This document shows, piece after piece, positions 1 through 5,779 of a DNA stretch of 13,539 bases; the first letter of the stretch is position 1, and every line of letters begins with the position of its first letter. Location of the stretch: NCBI GenBank assembly GCA_028288545.1, contig JAQBNQ010000021.1, positions 1 to 13,539 of the forward strand. The letters run 5' to 3'. The position numbers and the translations under genes are program-made. This DNA is from Bacteroidota bacterium (GTDB lineage Bacteria > Bacteroidota > Bacteroidia > Chitinophagales > LD1). The notes beneath the pieces were generated by a model, which searched no databases, had not been told where the DNA came from, and worked only from the letters and a program-made list of their open reading frames with translations.

Positions 1-20
1 TAAGTATTTCTCGGCTGTTA

Positions 21-44
21 TCTCTGTAACTCTGTGCCTCTGTG
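21..44. repeat. Degenerate 8-bp tandem repeat (NCTCTGTG x3)
   Basis: Three adjacent octamers read TCTCTGTA, ACTCTGTG and CCTCTGTG, so seven of eight positions are nearly invariant. The array lies in non-coding DNA upstream of the TPR gene. From memory, similar CTCTGTG-rich stretches are scattered between genes in various environmental bacteria, but I cannot verify that here. No coding or structural role is visible. Confidence 0.6.
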
Positions 45-178
45 TTATTTTAATTTTTCGCTATAAGGACTAAAATGTGAATAACCACACGCAGCGAACG
101 AAGAGAACAGCCGGGTTTATTTCTAAAGCCTGTCTTAGCCGCAATGCCTCGTCCCTATAAAATATTAATTTCGCTTCC

Positions 179-1264
179 ATGAAAAAATTTGTGGCTGTTA
201 TAGCTTTTGCTTTGTTTTTGATGATACTGGTGGATTCGTGTAATACCTGCAATAAACCGAAAGAGGGTGTGATTAGTACCAGGGATTCATTATCGATGTT
301 ATACCCGGGACTGGATTCGGTAAACCAGCAAATACAAAAGGATTCGATGAATGCCTTTTTGTATTTTAAAAGAGCGCAGATATATGAAGGCAACAAGGAT
401 TATAAAGCTGCGGTGAATGACATGTTTCATGTACTTATGCTGGATTCGTTAAGGCCAGAGTTTTTCTTATACGCGGCCGAACTTTCGAAAAAAACTTCGG
501 AACCTCGCCGGGGCATTGCACTGATGGATAAGGCCATTGCCAGCGATTCGGGCAATGTAGCTTTTTACGTAAAGGCGGCAGAACTTGCTTTTATTGATAC
601 TTCGCTGCATGGCAACTATTTAATTGCGCTGAACTACCTCGACGAGGCTATAGGAAAGGACCCCCAAAATGCGGACATCTATTTTTATAAAGGCAATGTG
701 TTTAAGGAAATTGGGGATACGACAAAAGCGCTTTCGGCTTTTCAGACGGCTACCGAACTAAACCCTAAATTTTACAATGCCTATGTGCAGTTAGGGCTGT
801 TGCTTCAAAAAAGAAAAGATAAAAATGCAGAGAAGTACCTGGATAACGCCATTAAAGTAAGCGACAAACCAGAAGATGCGCTTTATGCAAAGGCCAACAT
901 GCTAAAAGAGGAAGGAGTGGGCCTAGCCGACGCTAATCAAGAGGCAAAGGCAAAGGAGAAATTTATTAAAGCCATTGAATGCTTTAAACAGGTTGTGGAG
1001 TTGGATCATCGCAATGCCGAAGCCTGTATGGGCATAGGGTTTACTTATTACCAAATGGACTCGCTGCATGAGGCTTTCCGTTACTACGAAATGGCTACCA
1101 GGATAGAACCTACCTATGCCGGTGCTTATTACAGCCAGGGCTTAGTTATGGAAGAATTAGGCCGTACTAAAGAGGCTATTATGTATTATCAGAACTGCTT
1201 AAATATTGATGCCAATTTTAAAAAGGCCGAGACACATTTGAAAAAACTGCAGGAACAGAGGTAA
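179..1264 (+). CDS. TPR-repeat lipoprotein
   Basis: This 361-residue protein is probably an envelope lipoprotein that works as a scaffold through tetratricopeptide repeats; no enzymatic domain is visible. Residues 1-20 are a hydrophobic signal with two early lysines, ending at LVDSC. Cys21 is the likely lipidated residue, although Asp at -2 makes the lipobox imperfect. From about residue 60 to 355 there are roughly seven or eight TPR-like helix pairs. The clearest are at 165-196 (ADIYFYKGNVFKEIGDTTKA followed by a helix ending in ELNPKF) and 281-348, where two consecutive units end in RIEPTY and NIDANF. The insert at 237-262 is longer and charged (many Lys, Glu and Ala). The ATG at 179 directly precedes MKK, a normal signal-peptide start. 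The gene stands alone on its strand, followed by about 280 bp of non-coding DNA and no obvious terminator. Gliding or T9SS accessory roles are known for some TPR lipoproteins in this phylum, but nothing here assigns one. Confidence 0.88.
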   Translation: MKKFVAVIAFALFLMILVDSCNTCNKPKEGVISTRDSLSMLYPGLDSVNQQIQKDSMNAFLYFKRAQIYEGNKDYKAAVNDMFHVLMLDSLRPEFFLYAAELSKKTSEPRRGIALMDKAIASDSGNVAFYVKAAELAFIDTSLHGNYLIALNYLDEAIGKDPQNADIYFYKGNVFKEIGDTTKALSAFQTATELNPKFYNAYVQLGLLLQKRKDKNAEKYLDNAIKVSDKPEDALYAKANMLKEEGVGLADANQEAKAKEKFIKAIECFKQVVELDHRNAEACMGIGFTYYQMDSLHEAFRYYEMATRIEPTYAGAYYSQGLVMEELGRTKEAIMYYQNCLNIDANFKKAETHLKKLQEQR

Positions 1265-1270
1265 GATTTA

Positions 1271-1298
1271 GTTGACAGTTGTTAGTTGCTTGTTGTCA
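1271..1298. repeat. Degenerate 7-bp tandem repeat (GTTGNNN x4)
   Basis: Four exactly adjacent heptamers read GTTGACA, GTTGTTA, GTTGCTT and GTTGTCA. The first four bases are invariant and the last three drift around a TCA/ACA-like ending. The array starts six bases after the stop codon of the TPR lipoprotein gene. It appears to be a decayed microrepeat with no visible coding or hairpin function. Confidence 0.6.
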
Positions 1299-1312
1299 GG
1301 CGGCTAATTTCT

Positions 1313-1333
1313 AGTTTCAGGTTTTAAGTTGAA
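1313..1333. repeat. Second degenerate heptamer array (RGTTTNA-like x3)
   Basis: Three adjacent seven-base units read AGTTTCA, GGTTTTA and AGTTGAA. They lie 14 bases after the GTTGNNN array and share the GTT core, so both may be eroded parts of one microrepeat tract. Homology between units is weak and could be partly chance. Confidence 0.35.
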
Positions 1334-1463
1334 ATAATTTAGAAGTATATAAGCTAAGCGCAAAGGGTTGAAAATCAATGATAATCCGGGGTGTTTCTAC
1401 TTTTTGCATACGGGGTAGGAAATAATTTACAATGCATTGGTTGTCAGTATATTGTGATTTTGG

Positions 1464-1493
1464 TATTTCTATTTATATGTACTAATAGAAATA
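1464..1493. repeat. AT-rich perfect inverted repeat
   Basis: TATTTCTATT (1464-1473) pairs perfectly with AATAGAAATA (1484-1493) around a ten-base loop. The 10-bp stem contains only two G:C pairs and is not followed by a T tract on either strand, so it is not a convincing intrinsic terminator. It lies between the end of the TPR gene and the tRNA terminator, where it could be a protein-binding palindrome or a weak transcript end. Confidence 0.5.
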
Positions 1494-1503
1494 GCAGGAG
1501 GGG

Positions 1504-1539
1504 AAAATAAAAAGAGGAAGCCTAATTGACTTCCTCTTT
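1504..1539 (-). terminator. Rho-independent terminator of tRNA-Leu
   Basis: Read on the minus strand, AAAGAGGAAG (1539-1530) and CTTCCTCTTT (1520-1511) form a perfect 10-bp stem with a nine-base loop. It is followed by a T-rich run ending in ATTTTCCCC. It begins three bases after the 3' end of the tRNA, exactly where a tRNA terminator is expected. Confidence 0.88.
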
Positions 1540-1542
1540 AAG

Positions 1543-1624
1543 TGCCCGGGAAGGGATTCGAACCCCCACACCTTGCGGCTCTCGCACCTGAAACGAGCGC
1601 GTCTACCAGTTTCGCCACCCGGGC
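1543..1624 (-). tRNA. tRNA-Leu (anticodon CAG)
   Basis: On the minus strand the 82-base sequence folds as a class II tRNA. The acceptor stem GCCCGGG pairs with CCCGGGC, and the discriminator base is A. The D arm has a GCG/CGC stem with an AAACTGGTAGA loop. The anticodon stem is CTCGT/GCGAG, and its loop TTCAGGT places CAG at 34-36, which reads the leucine codon CUG. The variable arm is long (AGCCGCAAGGTGT, with a small GCC/GGT stem), as expected for leucine tRNAs. The T arm is GGGGG-TTCGAAT-CCCTT with two G:U pairs. CCA is not encoded; the genome continues with CTT, so the tRNA must be CCA-tailed enzymatically. A strong terminator follows immediately, and a TAnnTTTG box lies about 55 bases upstream. 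Confidence 0.96.
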
Positions 1625-1678
1625 GTTTTTGGTGAATACCAACAACAGTTGGTTTCGCACTTCATTCAGAGAAGACTG

Positions 1679-1686
1679 CAAATGTA
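1679..1686 (-). promoter_or_regulatory. Candidate -7 box for the tRNA-Leu gene
   Basis: The minus strand reads TACATTTG, an exact match to the Bacteroidota TAnnTTTG element, followed by GCAG. It lies in the 67-bp gap between the dehydrogenase stop codon and the tRNA. Transcription from it would give a leader of about 45-50 bases. I see no clear TTG at the -33 distance, so the call rests on the -7 box and its position. Confidence 0.45.
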
Positions 1687-1691
1687 TATTT

Positions 1692-2549
1692 TCAGTTGTA
1701 ATTATAAAATCCTTTACCGGTTTTCCTGCCAAGGTGCCCGGCATCTACTTTTTGCTGTTGAACCCGCGAAGGCCTGAATTTGGCATCGTGATGAAAGGAT
1801 TCGAAAAGAGAAGAAGTAACAGCAAAGTTGATATCGTTGCCCACAAAGTCCATTAGTTTAAAAGGTCCCATTTTAAATCCTGCGCTTTCCATCAGGGCAT
1901 CAATACTTTCTTTTGGCGCTACATTTTCCTCCAGCATTTTAAGGCTTTCAACGTAATAGTGCCGTGCAACGCGGTTAACAATAAAGCCCGGTGAATCCTT
2001 ACACATTACAGGTGTTTTACCAAGTTTGAGCGAAAGGTCTTTTAGCGTTTCAGCAACCTGGTCTGAAGTTTCTGCACCGGTTATCACTTCTACCAACTTC
2101 ATCAAATGTGCCGGGTTAAAAAAGTGCATTCCCACAACGCGTTTGAGGTTCGGAATATCCTTTGCAATCCGGGTAATGGGGATGGAAGAAGTGTTAGTGG
2201 CGAAAATGGTTTCGGCACTATTAAAGGCCGCCAGTTTTTTAAACAGGTCTTGTTTTGCCTCCAGCTTTTCCACGATGGCTTCAATTACCAGGTCTGCTTT
2301 CAGGGAATTCAAATCTGATGAGAAGCTTATCTTCTTCAGGGCCTCATCTCTATCATTCTTGGATATTTTCTCCTTGGAAACAGCCTGGTCAAGGTTTTTT
2401 GTTATTTCCGTCTTTGCTTTTTCAAGTTGTTGTTCGTTCACATCAAACAACACAACTTCAAAACCAGCCTGGGCAAATACCTGGGCAATACCCGCGCCCA
2501 TGGCACCGGCGCCTGCTACTCCTATCGTTTTAATAGATTCAAGTTTCAT
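1692..2549 (-). CDS. 3-hydroxyacyl-CoA (3-hydroxybutyryl-CoA) dehydrogenase
   Basis: This cytosolic 285-residue enzyme should oxidise L-3-hydroxyacyl-CoA to 3-ketoacyl-CoA with NAD+, or run the reverse in butanoate metabolism. The N-terminal Rossmann domain has GAGAMG at residues 13-18 and Asp36 at the end of strand two, which favours NAD over NADP. The catalytic positions are all present: Ser121, His142 in HFFNPAH, Glu154 and Asn192. Their spacing (21, 12 and 38 residues) matches that remembered for human HAD (137, 158, 170, 208). The C-terminal dimerisation domain contains GPFKLMDFVG (228-237) and ends in the usual GRKTGKGFYNY. The length is normal for the short single-domain family (Hbd/PaaH/FadB2 type). 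The ATG lies 10 bp after the stop of the secreted-protein gene at 2560-3093, so the two probably share a transcript. No hydratase or thiolase gene lies nearby, so the exact acyl chain length is open. Confidence 0.96.
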   Translation of the reverse strand: MKLESIKTIGVAGAGAMGAGIAQVFAQAGFEVVLFDVNEQQLEKAKTEITKNLDQAVSKEKISKNDRDEALKKISFSSDLNSLKADLVIEAIVEKLEAKQDLFKKLAAFNSAETIFATNTSSIPITRIAKDIPNLKRVVGMHFFNPAHLMKLVEVITGAETSDQVAETLKDLSLKLGKTPVMCKDSPGFIVNRVARHYYVESLKMLEENVAPKESIDALMESAGFKMGPFKLMDFVGNDINFAVTSSLFESFHHDAKFRPSRVQQQKVDAGHLGRKTGKGFYNYN

Positions 2550-2559
2550 ACTGCAATAT

Positions 2560-3093
2560 TTATTTTATTCCGCAATCGCCGAAACCAAATTCTACACAAA
2601 ATTTTACGAGCGCGGCCCTGCCCTTTTTAGAAAACCCGTAATCCGGAATCTTGTAATCTCCCGCCATATGGGTATGTGACCATGTTGCGGGAATATTTGT
2701 TTTGGAATAAAGCTGGTTACACTCAAAGCAGATCAATACGTCCGTTACTGCATCCGGACCCCTGTAAAATACGATGGCCATCCTGGGATTAAAACAGGCC
2801 GCGCCGGATTCGCCGTAGGTACTTTTGTCTTCAATCGTTTTCATAATGGCTTTCGACTGTTCAACAGTCAGTTTTACGGCCTTAGTATAGTCGTATTTTG
2901 AAACCCGCTTATTGGCAATAATCGTTTCTATTTCCAACTTCGGTTTTATCTCATAGGCAACGACACTGTCAAACTGTTGAGAGCTCAATACCTTAAAAGA
3001 ATCCGGAGCAAAGGGCTTTGGTGCATAGCAATAAGCGCTTATTGGTAGTAAGCTGCCGAGCAGAACAAAAAGGGCAAATATTTGTTTAAGCAC
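2560..3093 (-). CDS. Secreted cysteine-containing protein of unknown function
   Basis: I do not recognise a named family for this 177-residue protein. Residues 1-20 form a hydrophobic signal peptide (MLKQIFALFVLLGSLLPISA), with cleavage likely near residue 20-24, so the mature protein should be periplasmic or extracellular. It is mixed alpha/beta with six cysteines: 22, 100, 122, 125, 166 and 174. The central core holds two motifs, ACFNPRMAIVFY (99-110) and DVLICFECNQL (118-128), where CFEC could be a redox or metal site. A C-terminal GFSKKGRAALVKF segment (153-165) follows. The CFNPR/CFEC pair reminds me of a widespread uncharacterised bacterial family, but I cannot name it. The start is GTG at 3093: the only nearby ATG upstream is out of frame and an in-frame TGA lies behind it. 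It heads a probable two-gene operon with the acyl-CoA dehydrogenase, with no evident functional link. Confidence 0.82.
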   Translation of the reverse strand: MLKQIFALFVLLGSLLPISAYCYAPKPFAPDSFKVLSSQQFDSVVAYEIKPKLEIETIIANKRVSKYDYTKAVKLTVEQSKAIMKTIEDKSTYGESGAACFNPRMAIVFYRGPDAVTDVLICFECNQLYSKTNIPATWSHTHMAGDYKIPDYGFSKKGRAALVKFCVEFGFGDCGIK

Positions 3094-3111
3094 CGTACCT
3101 TTTTTACCTCG

Positions 3112-3143
3112 TAAATCTAAGGTTCATTATTTAATAAGGCCAA
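3112..3143 (-). promoter_or_regulatory. Candidate promoter for the 2560-3093 / dehydrogenase operon
   Basis: The minus strand has TTG (3143-3141), then 21 bases, then TAGATTTA (3119-3112). That differs from the Bacteroidota -7 consensus TAnnTTTG only at the last base. Transcription would start just before the GTG codon at 3093, leaving a very short leader. The opposite strand of the same 90-bp gap must also hold the M16 operon promoter, where TACTTTAG at 3158-3165 is a one-mismatch candidate. Confidence 0.3.
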
Positions 3144-3183
3144 GTAATCAAAATATATACTTTAGCGCAGCAATTTTTAATCT

Positions 3184-4422
3184 ATGATACAATTTGAGCA
3201 GTTTACATTAAAGAATGGTTTAAAGGTGATTGTACACCATGATGCTACTACCAGTATGGCTGCAGTAAACATTTTGTACAAAGTGGGTAGCCGCGACGAA
3301 AAAGCGGAACAAACCGGCTTTGCCCATTTGTTCGAGCATTTTATGTTTGAGGGTTCGGAAAGCATTCCCGAATTCGACACCCCTTTACAAAATGCGGGTG
3401 GGGAGAACAATGCTTTTACTTCAAACGACATTACCAACTATTACGATATTCTTCCGGCCAATAATCTTGAAACAGCTTTTTGGTTGGAAAGCGACCGAAT
3501 GCTTTCGCTCGCTTTTGAGGAAGAAAGTTTAGCCACACAAAAAAGCGTGGTAATTGAAGAATTTAAAGAGCATTATATCAATCAACCCTACGGTGATGTA
3601 TGGCATAAAATATGTGCTTTGTCTTACAAGGTTCACCCGTATCAATGGCCGGTTATTGGAAAAGAATTATCGCACGTAGAGCAGGTGCAAATGCAATCGG
3701 CAAAGGATTTCTTTTTCAAATATTACCGCCCCAATAATGCCGTGTTGGTAGTGGCGGGCAACGTAAAAACCGATGAGGTAAAGCAATTGGCCGAAAAGTG
3801 GTTTGGCGAAATACCTGCCGGCGAACCTATTGTGCGCAACATACCCCAGGAACCAGTGCAAAATGAGGAAAGGGTTTTAGAAGTAAAAGCAGATGTTCCG
3901 GTGAATGCTATTTATAAGGCATATAAAATGTGTGCCCGTAAGGATGAGGCTTTTCATGCCACCGATCTTCTCCGCGATATTTTAAGCACCGGTGATTCTT
4001 CACGGTTATACCAGCAGTTAGTGAAAGAAAAGAGATTGTTTAGCAGCATAGGTGCCTACATCAGCGAAACTGTGGATGCAGGCCTGTTTGTTATTGAAGG
4101 TAAGCTGAATGCCGAAACTTCTATTGATAAAGCAAACGAGGCTATTGAAGAGATGCTGGCTCAAATAACCAAGGAGCAAATTGATGAGACGGAATTGACA
4201 AAGGTGAAAAACAAGATAGAGGCGTATATGGTGTTTGGTGAAACAAATATCCTTAACCGCGCTATGAACCTTGCCTATTTTGAAATGCTTGGAAACCCCG
4301 ATGGCATTAACCACGAGATAGAAAAGTACCTTTCTGTAACAGGCGAGATGCTGCACCAGGTGGCTGTAAATATTTTTAGAAAAGAGAATTGCAATACCCT
4401 CAGGTATTTGTCAAAAAATTAG
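3184..4422 (+). CDS. M16 family zinc metallopeptidase, catalytic subunit
   Basis: This 412-residue protein is a pitrilysin/mitochondrial-processing-peptidase-type (M16B) peptidase. The inverted zinc motif HxxEH is intact as HLFEH at residues 48-52: His48 and His52 bind zinc and Glu51 is the catalytic base. The expected distal glutamate ligand lies in the helix VVIEEFKEH (122-130), where Glu125, Glu126 and Glu129 are candidates. The flanking sequences GFAHLFEHFMFEGSE and NAGGENNAFTSNDITNYYD (70-88) are typical of the family. The C-terminal half (about 180-412) is the second M16 fold, with the SRLYQQLVKEKRLFSSIGAY helix-loop. No signal peptide is visible, so it is predicted cytosolic, unlike many Bacteroidota M16 proteins that carry one. 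The gene is followed after 10 bp by a non-catalytic M16 paralogue, as expected for a two-gene heterodimer that degrades peptides or processes a specific substrate. Substrate unknown. Confidence 0.95.
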   Translation: MIQFEQFTLKNGLKVIVHHDATTSMAAVNILYKVGSRDEKAEQTGFAHLFEHFMFEGSESIPEFDTPLQNAGGENNAFTSNDITNYYDILPANNLETAFWLESDRMLSLAFEEESLATQKSVVIEEFKEHYINQPYGDVWHKICALSYKVHPYQWPVIGKELSHVEQVQMQSAKDFFFKYYRPNNAVLVVAGNVKTDEVKQLAEKWFGEIPAGEPIVRNIPQEPVQNEERVLEVKADVPVNAIYKAYKMCARKDEAFHATDLLRDILSTGDSSRLYQQLVKEKRLFSSIGAYISETVDAGLFVIEGKLNAETSIDKANEAIEEMLAQITKEQIDETELTKVKNKIEAYMVFGETNILNRAMNLAYFEMLGNPDGINHEIEKYLSVTGEMLHQVAVNIFRKENCNTLRYLSKN

Positions 4423-4432
4423 TATTGAGCAA

Positions 4433-5704
4433 ATGAACAGAAGCATAGCACCCGAAATTAAATTGATTGAATCAATAGATCTGCCACAATACGATTTGGT
4501 ACACCTGGATAATGGTGTACCTGTATATGTGATCAATGCCGGCGACCAGGACGTGGTTAAAATAGAGTTGATGTTTAAGGCCGGAAAGTGGTTTGAAGAC
4601 AAGAACCTGTTAGCCGATATTGCCAACCGCATGTTACGCGAAGGCACATCAAAACACAACGCAAAGCAAATTGCCGATGAGTTTGATTTTTACGGAGCCA
4701 ATATAAATACCGGTGCAGGTTTCGAAACGGCAGGGGCAGTTTTGTATTCGCTTACCAAACAGGTGGACCACCTGCTTCCTTTGCTTTTTGAAATTTTTAC
4801 CGAATCAGTTTTTCCGCAAAAGGAGTTTGACACGATTGCCAATAACCGAAAACAACATTTATTGGTGGATTTGAAGAAGAACGATTTTTTAGCTAACCGG
4901 AATTTCGTTAACGCGCTTTACGGGCAAACGCATCCATATGGCCGCGTAACAGAACCTGAAGATTTCGGGAAAATATCAACTGCCGACCTGACAACCTTTT
5001 TCAAAAAATATTATAACTCTGATAACCTTATTATAATTATTTCGGGCAGGTTTGATGAGTCGCTGATTAAAAGATTAAACCTGTTTTTTGGAAACAAGGA
5101 TTGGAAAGGGGATATGCCGGCTCCGGATATCACCTATCCCAGCCACCCATCTGCTGAGTTGATACACCATACCGAAAAGGCAGAGTCTGTACAAAGTGCC
5201 CTGGCATTGGGTAACTTAAGTATCAATAAAAAACACCCCGATTTTTTAAAGCTATCTGTTTTAAATACTGTGTTCGGTGGTTATTTTGGTTCCAGATTAA
5301 TGAGCAACATACGCGAGGAGAAAGGATATACTTATGGCATCTATTCCTCGTTTGTTTCATACCCGCATGGCGGGTTTATTGAAATTGCCACCGAAGTAGG
5401 CAAAGATGTTCGCCAGGCCACCATGGATGAAATTGGCTATGAGATCAACCGGCTCCGTACAGAGCCCATTGATGAGGAGGAGTTGAAAGTGGTTAAAAAT
5501 TACATGAGCGGCAAAATTCTAAGAAGTATCGACGGCCCTCTTAAATTCTCCGAAACGCTAAAAGGCCTCATAATTTACAACCAGGATACTTCCTATATTC
5601 AGCAATTGCTGAAAACCGTACGAGAAGTAAAATCCGGCGAATTGCTGGAACTTGCCAATAAATACCTCGATTTTGATAAAATGTACAAAGTAACAGTGGG
5701 GTAA
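4433..5704 (+). CDS. M16 family protein, non-catalytic partner subunit
   Basis: This 423-residue M16 homologue lacks the zinc site. The segment that aligns with HxxEH reads NRMLREGTS (65-73), with no histidine pair or glutamate in register. The hallmark of the non-catalytic partner is present: GGYFGSRLMSNIREEKGYTYG (282-302), holding the Arg294/Tyr301 'R/Y' pair. In related M16B heterodimers this pair helps bind substrate peptide in the chamber formed with the zinc subunit. The upstream M16 gene supplies exactly that subunit and lies 10 bp away, so the two are almost certainly co-transcribed and assemble together. The protein starts MNRSIAPEIKL with no signal peptide, like its partner, so both are predicted cytosolic. 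The length is usual for a single-chain M16B subunit. The 75-bp gap to the next gene contains a weak promoter-like TTG/TAATCTTT pair (5725-5755). Confidence 0.93.
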   Translation: MNRSIAPEIKLIESIDLPQYDLVHLDNGVPVYVINAGDQDVVKIELMFKAGKWFEDKNLLADIANRMLREGTSKHNAKQIADEFDFYGANINTGAGFETAGAVLYSLTKQVDHLLPLLFEIFTESVFPQKEFDTIANNRKQHLLVDLKKNDFLANRNFVNALYGQTHPYGRVTEPEDFGKISTADLTTFFKKYYNSDNLIIIISGRFDESLIKRLNLFFGNKDWKGDMPAPDITYPSHPSAELIHHTEKAESVQSALALGNLSINKKHPDFLKLSVLNTVFGGYFGSRLMSNIREEKGYTYGIYSSFVSYPHGGFIEIATEVGKDVRQATMDEIGYEINRLRTEPIDEEELKVVKNYMSGKILRSIDGPLKFSETLKGLIIYNQDTSYIQQLLKTVREVKSGELLELANKYLDFDKMYKVTVG

Positions 5705-5779
5705 GCGTAATATATAAAATACGCTTGCAACTAAAGCGTTTCAGGTATAATCTTTAAAATTGCAGCCTTTTACCAAATT

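Noticed and set aside
70..396. 108-residue minus-strand open frame at the left end
   Set aside because: It covers the start of the TPR lipoprotein gene in antisense. The plus-strand product has a signal peptide and TPRs; this one has nothing recognisable.
1271..1333. CRISPR-like or attachment-site interpretation of the heptamer arrays
   Set aside because: Units are seven bases, contiguous and without spacers, with no cas, integrase or duplicated tRNA end nearby.
1638..1653. ACCAAC-AACA-GTTGGT hairpin as terminator of the dehydrogenase gene
   Set aside because: The 6-bp stem is not followed by a T tract on the minus strand, and it lies in what is probably the tRNA leader. It could be a minor leader structure.
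1543..1692. tRNA-Leu as an integration site for a mobile element
   Set aside because: No integrase gene and no repeated copy of the tRNA 3' end is visible in the window; the flanking genes are ordinary chromosomal ones.
1542..1856. 104-residue plus-strand frame starting inside the tRNA
   Set aside because: It begins in the antisense of tRNA-Leu and runs into the dehydrogenase gene, so it is a spurious frame.
2026..2679. 217-residue plus-strand open frame
   Set aside because: It is antisense to the acyl-CoA dehydrogenase, whose catalytic residues are all intact, and its translation is low-complexity Ser/Phe/Ala-rich with no domain.
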